DNA of 64,000 nt from Vreelandella titanicae BH1 (GCF_000336575.1 NZ_AOPO01000002.1:186006-250005); one strand, 5' to 3'; positions 25,939-36,023 are shown, counted from the first letter of the stretch. Made by a program: numbers and translations. The notes: generated by a model from the sequence alone, not told the origin.

Positions 25939-27354
25939 TTAAGCATACTGGGGAGGGTTGGGTACGCTGGGAAAGCGCGGCGGGTGCGCTTCCATGTAGG
26001 CGTGGCAGGCACGCAGTACCCGCACATCATCATACTTGCCACCCGCAAGCTGAAAACCCACCGGTAAACCGTTATCGGTAAAACCACAGGGCACTGACGC
26101 GGCGGGCTGCTGGCTAAGGTTAAAAGGATAGCTAAAGGGCGCCCACTCTTCCCAGTCCCGCATATCGCTGCTGAGGGGAACTTCCTGGTTAATTTCAAAC
26201 GGCGGTATCGCCACCGAGGGGGTCATCAGTAGATGATACTCTTGGTTAAAGTGCTCCAGGAGCTGGGTTAACTCCGCACGATCTGCCAAGGCACGAAACA
26301 GTTCAACGGCTTTCCAGGGTTCGGCCTCACGGGCATTGGCCACCATGCCGGGATCCAGCAGCGTACGCTGGTGATCATCCATTTGTGACCACTGCTCTAA
26401 AGAGGCGGTAAACCACAGCTTACGGAAGGTATCCAGCGGTGACGAAAAGCCGGGATGCACTTCGACGATTTCAGCGCCCAACGCCTCCAGTCTGCCGGCT
26501 GCTTCTCGCACGCGTTCGGCAACCTGTGGATCTACCTTGGCGTAGCCAAGATCAGCCGAGTAGCCAATCCGTAGTCCGGTTAAACCTTTATCCAAATCCA
26601 TCCCCCAGCACTCGGGCTGCCCGCGGGTGGCGTAAGGGTCACGGTAGTCGTAACGGCCCATCACATTGAGCATGCTAACCGCATCCCGCACGGTGCGCGT
26701 TAACGGCCCCAGGTGCGATAGGCTGGGTTCTTTAGCTGGAGGCCATTGGGGCGTCCAGCCAAATGTGGGTTTGAAGCCAAAAACACCGGTGAACGCCGCG
26801 GGGATACGTATGGATCCGCCGGAGTCGCCGCCCTGGTGCAGTACCCCCATATTGAGTGCCGCAGCAGCGGCGGCCCCGCCGGAAGAACCGCCGGGGGTTA
26901 ACCGAGTATCCCAGGGGTTAGCCGTGGCACCGAAGACACGGTTATCGGTCACGGCTTTCCAGCCAAATTCGGGCGTGTTGGTTTTACCTAAAATGACGGC
27001 GCCTGCTTCACGCAGCATGCGTGCGGGTGGCGCATCGGTGTCACATAGCGCTTCAGAAGAGGTTAACGAGCCTTCTCGGCAGGGCATGCCTGCCACTTGG
27101 GTCAGGTCTTTAAGCGATACCGGCACCCCGTCGATGGGGCTTAGCGGCTTGCCTTGCCCCCAGCGCCGCGCCGAGGCTTTGGCCGCCGATTCCGCACCTT
27201 CAGCATCTACATACACATAGGCGTTAACGTCTGGGTTGAAGCGCTCGATTCGATCAAGAGCGACACGAGTCGCTTCTAGCGGGGAGGCCTCTCGGCTTGC
27301 AAACAAGTGAGCTAGGGTCTGGGCATCTAAACTGCCAAGATCGGTATCGCTCAT
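25939..27354 (-). CDS. Amidase (amidase signature family)
   Basis: A 471-residue amide hydrolase of the amidase signature family. The catalytic Lys is in VSLKDLTQVAG, the cis-Ser in TPGGSSGGAAAAAA and the nucleophile Ser in GGDSGGSIRIPAAF, so the Ser-Ser-Lys triad is intact. The substrate is not evident, and nothing nearby suggests GatA, as gatB and gatC are absent. The ATG at 27354 has AAGGAG upstream and was preferred over a longer frame from 27408. Confidence 0.9.
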   Translation of the reverse strand: MSDTDLGSLDAQTLAHLFASREASPLEATRVALDRIERFNPDVNAYVYVDAEGAESAAKASARRWGQGKPLSPIDGVPVSLKDLTQVAGMPCREGSLTSSEALCDTDAPPARMLREAGAVILGKTNTPEFGWKAVTDNRVFGATANPWDTRLTPGGSSGGAAAAAALNMGVLHQGGDSGGSIRIPAAFTGVFGFKPTFGWTPQWPPAKEPSLSHLGPLTRTVRDAVSMLNVMGRYDYRDPYATRGQPECWGMDLDKGLTGLRIGYSADLGYAKVDPQVAERVREAAGRLEALGAEIVEVHPGFSSPLDTFRKLWFTASLEQWSQMDDHQRTLLDPGMVANAREAEPWKAVELFRALADRAELTQLLEHFNQEYHLLMTPSVAIPPFEINQEVPLSSDMRDWEEWAPFSYPFNLSQQPAASVPCGFTDNGLPVGFQLAGGKYDDVRVLRACHAYMEAHPPRFPSVPNPPQYA

Positions 27355-27463
27355 TGCACACTCCTTACGTAGGCTGGGGCTTGGGTAAAGGAGTTTAAGC
27401 GTAGGCAAGCATTACCGGGCGTGCAAAAACCGCTGAATCGTAGGCTGACTCTTTGTATCCACT

Positions 27464-28306
27464 TCAGGAGGCTTGAGCGCGTAGCCAAGCTATTTCATCG
27501 GCCCATATCTCGGGTTCGATGGTCTCCAGTATCATTGGAATGCCGTTAATCCGTGGTTCCTGCATGATGGTGGTAAAGGCAGGTAGGCCAATATTGCCTT
27601 TGCCCAGGCTATGGTGGCGATCCACGCGGCTGGCAAGGTTGCTTTTGGCATCGTTTAAATGCATACCGCGCAGATACTCAAAGCCGACCACGCTGTCTAG
27701 CTCATCAAGCGTTGCTTGGGTGGCCTCTGTCGTGCGTAGATCATAGCCCGCCGCAAAGGCGTGGCAGGTGTCAATACACACCCCCACGCGAGTTTTATCG
27801 TCCACGTGGGCAATGATCTCGGCCAAATGCTCGAAGCGCCAACCTAGGTTAGTGCCTTGGCCAGCGGTATTTTCAATGACTGCGGTAACGCCTTGGGTAT
27901 GCGTTAGCGCTTCGTTAACGGATTCTGCAATACGCTTTAAGCAGTCGCTTTCGCTGATTTTGTTCAAATGGCTGCCAGGGTGAAAATTAAGCAGCGTCAG
28001 CCCCAACTGCTCGCAGCGCTGCATCTCATCCAGAAACGCATCGCGGGATTTGCGCAGCCCTTCCTGCTCGGGGTGACCCAGATTAATCAGATAGCTGTCG
28101 TGGGGCAAAATCTGCTCTGCAGAAAAGTTGTGCTCGGCACAGGCATCGCGAAAGGCTTGAATCGCCTCATCGGTGAGCGGTTTACCTTTCCATTGACGCT
28201 GATTTTTGGTGAATAGCGCAAACGCATCCGCACCGATTTCCACTGCTCGCTGCACGGCTTGGTCTGCGCCGCCAGCGGCGCTCACATGGGCTCCTAGGTA
28301 CTTCAC
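27464..28306 (-). CDS. nfo: Endonuclease IV
   Basis: Endonuclease IV cuts DNA at abasic sites and removes 3' blocking groups during base-excision repair. The 280-residue protein begins [21 protein letters not shown] and has the metal-site segments [48 protein letters not shown] and [26 protein letters not shown], which match E. coli Nfo in order. It stands alone between the amidase and the glycerophosphodiesterase on the same strand. Confidence 0.95.
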   Translation of the reverse strand: MKYLGAHVSAAGGADQAVQRAVEIGADAFALFTKNQRQWKGKPLTDEAIQAFRDACAEHNFSAEQILPHDSYLINLGHPEQEGLRKSRDAFLDEMQRCEQLGLTLLNFHPGSHLNKISESDCLKRIAESVNEALTHTQGVTAVIENTAGQGTNLGWRFEHLAEIIAHVDDKTRVGVCIDTCHAFAAGYDLRTTEATQATLDELDSVVGFEYLRGMHLNDAKSNLASRVDRHHSLGKGNIGLPAFTTIMQEPRINGIPMILETIEPEIWADEIAWLRAQAS

Positions 28307-28352
28307 GGTGGACTCCTTGTCAGTGTGTGAACTTATAAGTTGTTAGAGTTTA

Positions 28353-29108
28353 TCAATGGCTGTCTAAAAAGCGCTTGAACGCGGCGGGTTCATCGGTGAT
28401 GACACTGCCGATGCCCCACTCCCAGCGGCTATGAAAGGCACTGGGGTCATTGGCGGTATAGCACAATATTTGATAGCCATCGCGCTGCATAGCGTCGGCT
28501 TGGGCGCGCTTCAAACGCGGCCAGTGGGGGTGCACGCTAAAAGCCTCAATGGCCTCGCACTGCTCACGCCAACTTTTGGGCACGCTACCGAACAGCACAC
28601 CCAGGGCCAGCCGTTCTTTGCTGGCAAATTGACGGCAGTGGCCAAGAGCCGCGGCATTGAAGGAGGAGATAATCAAGCGCTCGGGGGGGAGAGTGTCGAG
28701 CATTTCCGGCAGCGCGCGTTCCACCAGCGCGATGGGGTCGCGGCCTTTGTTGACCTTGATTTCCATATTGGCGCCCATTTCCAGCTCGTTAAGCAGTGCC
28801 AACATCTCGCTGAGGCTAGGCATCTTCTCACCCGCAAAACGATCGTCAAACCAAGCCCCGGCATCCAGGGTTTGCGCCTTCGCCCAGCTCATGGAGGCGA
28901 GTCCGCCCCGTCCGTTTGAGCAGCGTGCTACATCGCCGTCGTGCCAAATCACCGGGGTGCCATCACCGAGTAGCTGCACATCCAGCTCTACCCATGTGGC
29001 TCCCGCTTCATAGGCGGCGCGCACCGCGGCGAGGGTGTTTTCAGGGGCAGCGGCGGAGTAGCCGCGGTGGGCAATCAGCGCGGGGAGTTGAATAGCGGGA
29101 TGCGTCAT
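28353..29108 (-). CDS. Glycerophosphodiester phosphodiesterase
   Basis: A 251-residue cytoplasmic UgpQ-like enzyme that splits glycerophosphodiesters into an alcohol and glycerol 3-phosphate. The catalytic motif IAHRGYSAAAPENTLAAVRA and the metal site WVELDVQLLGDGTPVIWHD are intact. No signal peptide is present. Its product could feed GlpD of the glycerol locus 7 kb away, but the genes are not linked in one operon. Confidence 0.9.
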   Translation of the reverse strand: MTHPAIQLPALIAHRGYSAAAPENTLAAVRAAYEAGATWVELDVQLLGDGTPVIWHDGDVARCSNGRGGLASMSWAKAQTLDAGAWFDDRFAGEKMPSLSEMLALLNELEMGANMEIKVNKGRDPIALVERALPEMLDTLPPERLIISSFNAAALGHCRQFASKERLALGVLFGSVPKSWREQCEAIEAFSVHPHWPRLKRAQADAMQRDGYQILCYTANDPSAFHSRWEWGIGSVITDEPAAFKRFLDSH

Positions 29109-29335
29109 GACAAATCTCTAAGCCTTAGACGATAAAGAAGCGCTAATACTAGCATGGGCGCATGACAGCAGGATTGCATTGCCTCGCGTTCTAGTGGGTA
29201 AAAATACGCTAGCGTGCTAGCTTGATTTAAATGCCATGACGCGCTTGTATAGCAGCACCTGTTGCCATGCTTAGCATTATTCAGAGATGGCGTATCAACT
29301 CGAATAATAGCCGAATTACACAATAAGGAGTCCTA

Positions 29336-30313
29336 ATGTCTCAGCGTATTCAATTTGCCCGCACCGGCGGTTCTGAGGTACTTGAACTGGTCGACGTTAC
29401 CCCTGCTGAACCTGGCCAGGGTGAAGTACGTATTGCTAATAAAGCCGTTGGCCTTAATTTTATCGACATCTATTTTCGTACCGGGCTCTATCCAACCCCT
29501 TCCATGCCTTCTGGTCTAGGCACCGAAGGTGCAGGCGTGGTCGATGCGGTTGGCGAAGGAGTCACACACCTTCAGGTTGGCGATCGCGTGGCCTATGCCC
29601 AAGGCCCGTTGGGCGCCTATGCTGAACTGCATACGCTGCCAGCGGCTAAAGTGGTCAAGCTACCCGACTTCGTTGATTTCGACACCGCAGCGGCGAGTAT
29701 GCTCAAGGGCCTTACCGTGCAGTATCTGCTGCGCCAAACCTATGAACTAAAAGGTGGCGAAACCATTCTATTTCACGCCGCAGCGGGCGGGGTAGGTTCG
29801 ATTGCCTGCCAGTGGGCGAAGTCGTTAGGCGTTAAGCTGATCGGCACAGTCAGTTCACAGGAAAAAGCGGATCTAGCCATGGCCAACGGTGCCTGGGCGA
29901 CAATTAATTACAGCGAAGAGAACGTGGTAGAGCGCGTACGCGAGCTTACCAACGGCGATATGTGCGATGTGGTGTACGATTCGGTGGGTAAAGACACCTG
30001 GGAAATGTCACTGGACTGCCTGAAGCCCCGTGGTCTGATGGTCAGCTTTGGCAACGCGTCTGGCCCGGTGGAGGGCGTTAATATCGGCATTCTGAATCAG
30101 AAGGGCGCACTTTACGTGACCCGCCCCAGCCTGAATGGCTACGCCGACACCCGCGAGCGTTTGGAGATGATGTGCGAAGAGTTTTTCGCCATGATTGAAA
30201 GCGGTAAGGTCAACATTGATATCGCCAACCGCTACCCACTTGCAGAAGCTGGCAAAGCCCAAGACGCCCTGCAAAGCCGCAAGACCACGGGCTCAACTAT
30301 TCTTTTGCCGTAG
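29336..30313 (+). CDS. NADPH:quinone oxidoreductase (zeta-crystallin type)
   Basis: A 325-residue medium-chain dehydrogenase of the quinone oxidoreductase (QorA) type. The N-terminal catalytic domain lacks zinc-binding cysteines. The Rossmann motif is HAAAGGVGSIACQWAKSLG near residues 147-165, and GLNFIDIYFRTGLYP is the usual QOR sequence. It probably reduces quinones with NADPH in the cytoplasm. An AAGGAG site lies in front of the start. It is transcribed alone. Confidence 0.92.
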   Translation: MSQRIQFARTGGSEVLELVDVTPAEPGQGEVRIANKAVGLNFIDIYFRTGLYPTPSMPSGLGTEGAGVVDAVGEGVTHLQVGDRVAYAQGPLGAYAELHTLPAAKVVKLPDFVDFDTAAASMLKGLTVQYLLRQTYELKGGETILFHAAAGGVGSIACQWAKSLGVKLIGTVSSQEKADLAMANGAWATINYSEENVVERVRELTNGDMCDVVYDSVGKDTWEMSLDCLKPRGLMVSFGNASGPVEGVNIGILNQKGALYVTRPSLNGYADTRERLEMMCEEFFAMIESGKVNIDIANRYPLAEAGKAQDALQSRKTTGSTILLP

Positions 30314-30693
30314 CGGGTTCATTTTAGCCGACGATAGAACTTTGAGAGCAGCAGCAGGGGCAGCCTGAAGCGATTGGCCAGGGCCCCGTGAAGTTTCCTA
30401 TATCTCAAAGGCTGCACGCATCGCTATAAGATTGTTGATGCTCACATTATTGTTGAGCGCCAAAAGTAAGCGCTTTTATTAGCCCGTTTTACCCTTCATT
30501 ACACTACCGATATGAAGCTCGGCTTTGCCGAGCTTTTGTCCCTTTTGGCTATGTGTTTATAGGCTTTGCGTATGCAGGGTCTATACCTCTGTATAGTAAA
30601 CGTCTAATGTGCAGAAGAAATAGTCATGTTAAAGCGTGTTTTGCATCAATCGCATGGTGAACTTTCAAACGCCAGCAAGGGAGTGGGAAAAGG
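30314..30693. other. Intergenic region between qor and the SLC13 gene
   Basis: The 380-bp gap contains one terminator (30515-30537) and the promoter side of the permease. I see no convincing gene in it. Confidence 0.5.
30515..30537 (+). terminator. Terminator hairpin 200 bp downstream of qor
   Basis: AAGCTCGGC and GCCGAGCTT pair around TTT and are followed by a short T-run. The distance from qor means it could instead end a small transcript inside the gap. Confidence 0.65.
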
Positions 30694-32634
30694 ATGTCGG
30701 CTGAGGACATAAGTGTTGAGGGCTCAAGCGCTGAGGGCTCCGGTATTGAAAACGTAAGTATTGAAGCATTGGATCTTGGCGGGTTAACGCTTACACCTAG
30801 CACACTGGTGTTTATCGTACTTGGGCTAACGCTCGCCGCGTTTATATGGGGACGCTTTCGTTATGACTTAGTGGCGCTGGCAGCGTTGTTGGGTTCGGTC
30901 ATGCTGGGGCTTGTGCCGGCCGAAAGCGCTTTCGCCGGTTTCGGCCATCCGGCGGTGATTACCGTGGCCGCTGTACTGGTGCTTAGCCGAGGGTTTGAGC
31001 GCTCGGGCGTGGTCGATATTATTGCCAACCAAGTGCTTAAAGTGGGGGAAAACCTGCTGCTCCAACTCCTGGTGCTGGTGGGTACCATTGTTGTGCTGTC
31101 AGGTATTATGAATAATGTGGGCGCCCTGGCACTGCTGCTACCGGTAGCAATGCGGCTTGCCCGCGAACACAACACCTCGCCTTCCTTACTGCTTATGCCC
31201 CTGGCGTTTGGCTCTCTGCTCGGCGGCCTGACCACGATGATTGGTACCCCACCCAATATCATTATTTCCAGTTATCGCCGTGATGTGACAGATGAAGCAT
31301 TTAGTATGTTTAGCTTCTCGCCTGTTGGCATCGTAGTTGCGCTGGCGGGGCTGGCCTTTATTGTTCTGGTGGGCTGGCGCTTGACGCCCAAGCGTAGCGG
31401 CCAGGCCTCTACGGATGAAATGTTCGATACCGCCAACTATTTAGTCGAATTGAAAGTGGGTGAAGAGTCGAAAGCCAAAGGCTTAACGCTACAGCAGTTG
31501 CGCGACGAACTGGACGAAACCATTCCCGTGTTAGCGGTGGTGCGTGATGACAACCGCCGTGCGGGCTATAACTTCCACGGCGCACTGGAAGAGGGCGATA
31601 TTCTGCTATTAGAAGCAGGGCCTGATGAGCTTCAAATGCTGGAAGACAAAGTAGGGCTAAGCGCGATTGCAGAGTTGGAGGAAGACCCTGAGGCGGAGGA
31701 TGCTGAGCCTACGGAGAGTGATAAGGATCCTGCGAATAAGAAAGATTCTGCGCAGGATCGACAGCCCGTGGATACCGAGGGCCTGCAACTGATCGAGGCC
31801 GTGGTGCGTAACGACTCAATGATGATTAACCGCAGCGTACGCCAGCTCCGCTTAAACCATCAGTTTGGCCTGCACTTGGTGGCTGTCGCACGAGATGGCG
31901 GGCGCTTGAAGCAGCGGTTGCGGGATATTCGTTTTAAAAACGGTGATGTTTTGCTCCTCCAGGGCAGTGAAAACGAGATGTCAGATAGCCTGGCCTCGCT
32001 TGGGTGTCTACCCCTGGCTAGCCGTGAACTGCATCTGGGGCAGCCACGCAAACTCGCTATGTCGATTGCTATTTTTGCCTTGGCAATCGTCGCCATGCTG
32101 TTTGATCTACTCCCCGCAGCGGTGGCCATGAGTAGTGCGGCACTGATTTCGCTCCTGATTGGCGTGTTACCACTCCGGGAAGGGTATCAGGCCATTGATG
32201 GCCCCGTCATAGTGCTGCTCGCGGCGATGATTCCCGTGGGCGAAGCATTAGAAACCAGTGGAGGTGCAGATTTGATTGCTAACGCGCTGCTCAGTTTTGG
32301 CAGCGATTGGCCGGTGGTGGTGACCATGATAGGGCTGTTTTTACTCTCTATGCTGCTCTCCAATGTGGTTAACAATGCGGCGGCTGCGCTACTGATGGCA
32401 CCGATTGCGGTGAGCTTAGCCAATGGCTTTGACGTCTCACTGGATCCGTTTTTGATGGTCGTAGCTGTTAGCGCTTCCTGTGCGTTTTTAACCCCTATTG
32501 GGCACCAATCCAATACGCTGGTGCTTGGGCCTGGCGGCTACCGCTTTGGTGATTATTGGAAACTGGGCTTGCCGCTATCACTGGTGGTGCTGGTGGTTGC
32601 TATCCCAATGATCCTATGGGTGTGGCCGCTTTAA
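30694..32634 (+). CDS. SLC13/DASS permease with central TrkA-C domains
   Basis: A 646-residue inner-membrane transporter of the SLC13 divalent anion:sodium type. Two membrane halves each carry a re-entrant motif: IMNNVGALALLLPVA with TMIGTPPNIIIS in the first, and LSNVVNNAAAALLMAPIA with LTPIGHQSNTLVLGPGGY in the second. Between them lie two TrkA-C (RCK_C) domains joined by an acidic linker rich in Glu and Asp (about residues 328-352). The acidic linker and surface charge suit a halophile. The substrate (sulfate, dicarboxylate or other) cannot be read. The true start may be a later codon, since the first 30 residues are low complexity. Confidence 0.88.
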   Translation: MSAEDISVEGSSAEGSGIENVSIEALDLGGLTLTPSTLVFIVLGLTLAAFIWGRFRYDLVALAALLGSVMLGLVPAESAFAGFGHPAVITVAAVLVLSRGFERSGVVDIIANQVLKVGENLLLQLLVLVGTIVVLSGIMNNVGALALLLPVAMRLAREHNTSPSLLLMPLAFGSLLGGLTTMIGTPPNIIISSYRRDVTDEAFSMFSFSPVGIVVALAGLAFIVLVGWRLTPKRSGQASTDEMFDTANYLVELKVGEESKAKGLTLQQLRDELDETIPVLAVVRDDNRRAGYNFHGALEEGDILLLEAGPDELQMLEDKVGLSAIAELEEDPEAEDAEPTESDKDPANKKDSAQDRQPVDTEGLQLIEAVVRNDSMMINRSVRQLRLNHQFGLHLVAVARDGGRLKQRLRDIRFKNGDVLLLQGSENEMSDSLASLGCLPLASRELHLGQPRKLAMSIAIFALAIVAMLFDLLPAAVAMSSAALISLLIGVLPLREGYQAIDGPVIVLLAAMIPVGEALETSGGADLIANALLSFGSDWPVVVTMIGLFLLSMLLSNVVNNAAAALLMAPIAVSLANGFDVSLDPFLMVVAVSASCAFLTPIGHQSNTLVLGPGGYRFGDYWKLGLPLSLVVLVVAIPMILWVWPL

Positions 32635-32759
32635 TAGGCGAGGTCGCCGCTTGGTCTGTCGGTTTGGCACCTGCGGAATTGTATGAATAGTGCTATTAGG
32701 TTTCGAAAATTTTGCTAGATTATGTTCAGATATCAATAAAAATCGAACAGGCCGGGCTT

Positions 32760-33518
32760 ATGAATCAACAATTTCGTCAGGATGCCATTGTCGAGCTGGT
32801 TCGTCAGCACGGCTATATGAGTATTGAGCAGCTCACCGATCATTTTGCCGTGACACCACAAACCATCCGTCGCGATTTAAATACCCTGGCCAATGAGGGC
32901 CGGGTGAGGCGGGTGCATGGCGGAGTAGGAATCGAGTCGAGTACAGTCAATACCGCCTACAGCACGCGCAAGACACTGCATCTGGAAGAAAAGGAGCGCA
33001 TTGCCCGCTGTTTAGCACAGCACATCCCGAATCACTCCTCTCTGTTTATTAATATCGGCACCAGCAATGAAGTGATTGCTCAAGCGCTGTTAGAGCACCA
33101 GGGCCTTGAGATCATTACCAATAATTTAAATGTTGCCGCTATCCTGCAACATAAAGAGGATTTCACCGTGATTATCGCCGGCGGTCAGGTGCGCTCCCGG
33201 GACGGCGGCATTATCGGTGAAGCAACGATCGACTTTATCAATCAGTTCAAAGTGGACTACGGCATTATCGGCATCAGCGGTATCGATGAGGATGGCTCAC
33301 TGCTGGAGTTTGATTACCAGGAAGTGCGCGTTGCTCAGGCGATTATCGCCAATTCCAGGCGCATCTATCTGGCGGCGGACTACTCTAAATTTCACCGTAA
33401 CCCGGTTGTTCGGCAAGGTAACCTGGAACAGCTGGATGCGCTATTTACCGACCGCAAACCCCCAGACGCGATTCAGCGCTTGCTGACGCAACACGATGTG
33501 GCGCTCTACATTGCTTAA
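32760..33518 (+). CDS. glpR: Glycerol-3-phosphate regulon repressor (DeoR family)
   Basis: GlpR represses glycerol genes and is released by glycerol 3-phosphate. The 252-residue protein has the DeoR helix-turn-helix near residues 5-57 (RQDAIVELVRQHGYMSIEQLTDHFAVTPQTIRRDLN), then the sugar-phosphate sensing domain with INIGTSNEVIAQALL and GGQVRSRDGGIIGE. The ATG at 32760 gives the conserved MNQQFRQDAI start; an upstream TTG at 32712 is unlikely. It lies beside glpK, and two TTCG-N4-CGAA sites upstream of glpS are its likely operators. Confidence 0.9.
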   Translation: MNQQFRQDAIVELVRQHGYMSIEQLTDHFAVTPQTIRRDLNTLANEGRVRRVHGGVGIESSTVNTAYSTRKTLHLEEKERIARCLAQHIPNHSSLFINIGTSNEVIAQALLEHQGLEIITNNLNVAAILQHKEDFTVIIAGGQVRSRDGGIIGEATIDFINQFKVDYGIIGISGIDEDGSLLEFDYQEVRVAQAIIANSRRIYLAADYSKFHRNPVVRQGNLEQLDALFTDRKPPDAIQRLLTQHDVALYIA

Positions 33519-33586
33519 TGAGGTGGTTTCAGCCTTGAGCATTTTGGGCGGCTAGAGTAGCCTTGGATGATAATAAAGCGAAAACG

Positions 33587-33730
33587 TGGAAACCTCTGAT
33601 TAACTATTGCGCTTGGCCATACAGCGTTAAAAATCGCCTCAAAATGCTCATTTACACCCCGTAAACTCCGCTTTTTCGTTGATTTTTGCCTTGTCTGGCC
33701 TGCGCTCATCGCGTTAATCAGAGGTTTCCA
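33587..33730. repeat. 144-bp palindromic repeat (MITE-like) between glpR and glpK
   Basis: The ends are exact 18-bp inverted copies, TGGAAACCTCTGATTAAC and its complement. The arms remain similar for about 50 bp inward: TTGCGCTTGGCCATACAG on the left against AGCGCAGGCCAGACAAG on the inverted right arm, both then reading into AAAATC. The centre has GTTTACG-like sequence. No open frame of its own is seen. The size and terminal inverted repeats suggest a non-autonomous element related to an IS. It ends 42 bp before the glpK start and may separate glpK from glpR transcription or carry its promoter. Confidence 0.7.
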
Positions 33731-33772
33731 ATCATACAAAATCGAAAGATAATACAACAAAGCGAACTCGAT

Positions 33773-35260
33773 ATGTCCTCTTTTATACTCGCCATTGATC
33801 AAGGTACCACCAGTTCTCGCGCCATTCTGTTTGACCGCCAAGGCCAGGTGGCCGCTGTTGCCCAGCAAGAATTCACTCAGCACTTCCCCCACGACGGATG
33901 GATTGAGCACAACCCCGAAGACATTTGGGAAACCGTGGTGGCGACTTGCCGAGATGTGATGCGTAACGCTGAAGTTTCCGCCGACCAAATAGCCGGGATC
34001 GGCATTACCAACCAGCGGGAAACCACTATTCTGTGGGATCGGAAAACGGGTAAGCCACTCTATAACGCCATCGTTTGGCAGGATCGCCGCACCTCAGATT
34101 TATGCCAGTCACTGCGCGATCAAGGCTATACCGATACCGTTCAAGCTAAAACGGGCCTATTGATTGATCCCTACTTTTCAGCCACCAAGCTTGGTTGGGT
34201 ACTGGACAACGTTGAGGGTGCTCGGGAGCGCGCCGAGCAGGGCGAGTTGGCATTTGGAACGGTAGATAGCTTTTTAATCTGGCGGCTGACAGGCGGTCAG
34301 CAGCACGTGACCGATGCCACCAATGCTTCGCGTACAGCGTTGTTTAATATCCATACTCAGGAGTGGGATGAAGAGCTGCTGGCGCTATTTAATATTCCCG
34401 CCAATTTATTGCCCGAAGTGAAAGACTCCAGCGATGATTTTGGCACCACCGAAGCGCACTGGCTGGGTGCCGCGCTCCCCATTGCTGGGGTAGCGGGGGA
34501 TCAGCAGGCTGCTTTAGTGGGGCAGGCGTGCTTTCAACCGGGGATGGGTAAAAGCACCTATGGCACAGGCTGTTTTATGATTGTGAATACCGGTGAAACG
34601 CCCTCGCTGTCGCGCAATCGCCTGTTGACCACCATTGGCTACCGGCTTCACGGTAAGCCGACCTATGCCATGGAGGGCAGTATTTTCGTGGCGGGGGCGA
34701 CGGTGCAGTGGTTACGTGACGGCTTGAACCTGTTTGCCGATGCGTCAGAGACGGAGGCCTTGGCCCAGGAGACCCGCAGTGGCCACAGCGTTTATCTGGT
34801 GCCCGCCTTTACCGGCTTGGGCGCTCCACACTGGGATCCCAAAGCCCGCGGCGCTATTTTTGGGTTAACTCGCGATACCGGTATCGCTGAAATAGTCGCT
34901 GCAGGCCTGCAAGCGGTGTGCTATCAAACCCGAGACCTCCAGCACTGTATGAACGACGACATGGAGGCCGCACCAGGCACTTTGCGCGTCGACGGTGGCA
35001 TGGTGAAGAACAGCTGGGTGATGCAGTTTCTTGCCGATATGCTGGGTGTCCAGGTGGATCGCCCTACGATTTTGGAAACCACGGCGCTGGGGGCTGCTTA
35101 CTTAGCCGGGTTGCGTTTAGGTTGGTATCAAACCCTCGAAGAGATTGAGCAGCTGTGGCGCTGTGAGAAGAGCTTTATGCCTGCTATGGAGGAGACCACT
35201 CGCGAGCAGCTCTATCAAGGCTGGTTGGATGCGGTTTCGCGCGTGCGCTCCACGCCTTAG
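33773..35260 (+). CDS. glpK: Glycerol kinase
   Basis: GlpK phosphorylates glycerol to glycerol 3-phosphate with ATP and traps it in the cell. The 495-residue protein starts [20 protein letters not shown], the FGGY ATP-phosphate loop, and contains [29 protein letters not shown] and [18 protein letters not shown]. The ATG at 33773 fits the family start; a frame opening at 33686 would run into the palindromic repeat. Together with GlpD and the GlpSTPQV importer it makes a full glycerol-use set; no glpF facilitator is present. Confidence 0.96.
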   Translation: MSSFILAIDQGTTSSRAILFDRQGQVAAVAQQEFTQHFPHDGWIEHNPEDIWETVVATCRDVMRNAEVSADQIAGIGITNQRETTILWDRKTGKPLYNAIVWQDRRTSDLCQSLRDQGYTDTVQAKTGLLIDPYFSATKLGWVLDNVEGARERAEQGELAFGTVDSFLIWRLTGGQQHVTDATNASRTALFNIHTQEWDEELLALFNIPANLLPEVKDSSDDFGTTEAHWLGAALPIAGVAGDQQAALVGQACFQPGMGKSTYGTGCFMIVNTGETPSLSRNRLLTTIGYRLHGKPTYAMEGSIFVAGATVQWLRDGLNLFADASETEALAQETRSGHSVYLVPAFTGLGAPHWDPKARGAIFGLTRDTGIAEIVAAGLQAVCYQTRDLQHCMNDDMEAAPGTLRVDGGMVKNSWVMQFLADMLGVQVDRPTILETTALGAAYLAGLRLGWYQTLEEIEQLWRCEKSFMPAMEETTREQLYQGWLDAVSRVRSTP

Positions 35261-35326
35261 GTAATAACGATTTAGCCCACTACTTAAGCACACTATCTAT
35301 TAACTCTTTCGATTCTTTATAATGCG

Positions 35327-35357
35327 GCGGCCAATTAAACCATTGGCCGCCTTTCTT
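35327..35357 (+). terminator. Rho-independent terminator of glpK
   Basis: GGCGGCCAAT pairs with ATTGGCCGCC around a 5-base loop and is followed by TTTCTT. It lies 66 bp after the glpK stop codon. Confidence 0.88.
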
Positions 35358-35742
35358 CGCTTTTAGCGCCCCTCATGAAAGTCTTTAACACACTTAACAC
35401 TTAATGAGTGTTTATGTAGTCGAGTTACAACCACCCCTGCTGCCAATGATGCATTGTGGGTTTTGTTGCAGTGAACCATAGTGAAGCCATGGATCAGGAG
35501 GGTGCTTCGTTATCCCGAGTCACTGCCCTGATCTCTGCTACAGAACCATAGCGCTTCAGTATTACCCGAGCGCTAAAGGCGAAGGTCTTGCAAAGCTTGT
35601 GACCGTTTCGCAGTTGCCGAACTGGGCACTTATCCGGCCCAGCATGAGTAGCAACGTCACCATACGTCGTTAACTAAGATGGCTGCTTTTTTTAACCGAT
35701 AGTCGGTTAAGCAGCGGATGACCATACCATGAGGTATTACTA
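35358..35742 (+). other. Long leader or possible structured RNA upstream of the 74-residue gene
   Basis: No protein is evident in this 385-bp stretch. It contains several possible stems: GATCAGG with CCCTGATC, CTGGG with CCCAG near 35625, and the long hairpin listed at 35682. Two GAACCATAG copies occur about 80 bp apart. A structured leader or small RNA is possible but unproven. Confidence 0.4.
35682..35715 (+). promoter_or_regulatory. Long hairpin just upstream of the 74-residue gene
   Basis: GCTGCTT and TTAACCGA on the left pair with TCGGTTAA and GCAGC on the right around TAG. A T-run interrupts the left arm. The hairpin ends 27 bp before the start codon at 35743 and could affect translation. 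Confidence 0.55.
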
Positions 35743-35967
35743 ATGAACTGCATCGAACTGAGCCAACAAGCCGACAGCATCGCCAGCACTTTCAGCAAAC
35801 AAGATCTCGCTAGACTTGTTGTGGCACTGAAGGGCAACCGTGAATCACTGCAGCATGCCGTTGAGGTCATCGACACAGTGGATAGCCGCTCAGGCTGCAC
35901 ACTGGAAGAAGCTTGGGATGAAGTGCTCTCAGGGGACTCTCAAATGCGAATTGAAGACGAAGAGTAG
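35743..35967 (+). CDS. Small acidic protein of unknown function (74 residues)
   Basis: The frame starts MNCIELSQQADSIASTFSKQ and ends with an acidic tail IEDEE. The predicted structure is helical with no membrane segment. A GAGG ribosome site precedes the ATG and a strong terminator follows, which supports a real gene. I do not recognise the family. It sits between glpK and glpD but need not belong to glycerol metabolism. Confidence 0.65.
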   Translation: MNCIELSQQADSIASTFSKQDLARLVVALKGNRESLQHAVEVIDTVDSRSGCTLEEAWDEVLSGDSQMRIEDEE

Positions 35968-35989
35968 GGCATCGCTTATTGATTGTTTG

Positions 35990-36020
35990 AGCCCCCTCAC
36001 TTAGGTGAGGGGGCTTTTTT
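35990..36020. terminator. Terminator between the small gene and glpD
   Basis: AGCCCCCTCAC pairs with GTGAGGGGGCT around a 3-base loop, followed by TTTTTT on the plus strand. The convergent glpD stop lies 4 bp beyond, so it probably serves both genes. Confidence 0.88.
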
Positions 36021-36023
36021 ACG

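Noticed and set aside
33515..33988. Minus-strand frame across the glpR-glpK gap
   Set aside because: It runs through the palindromic repeat and antisense to the start of glpK. Nothing in it resembles a known protein.
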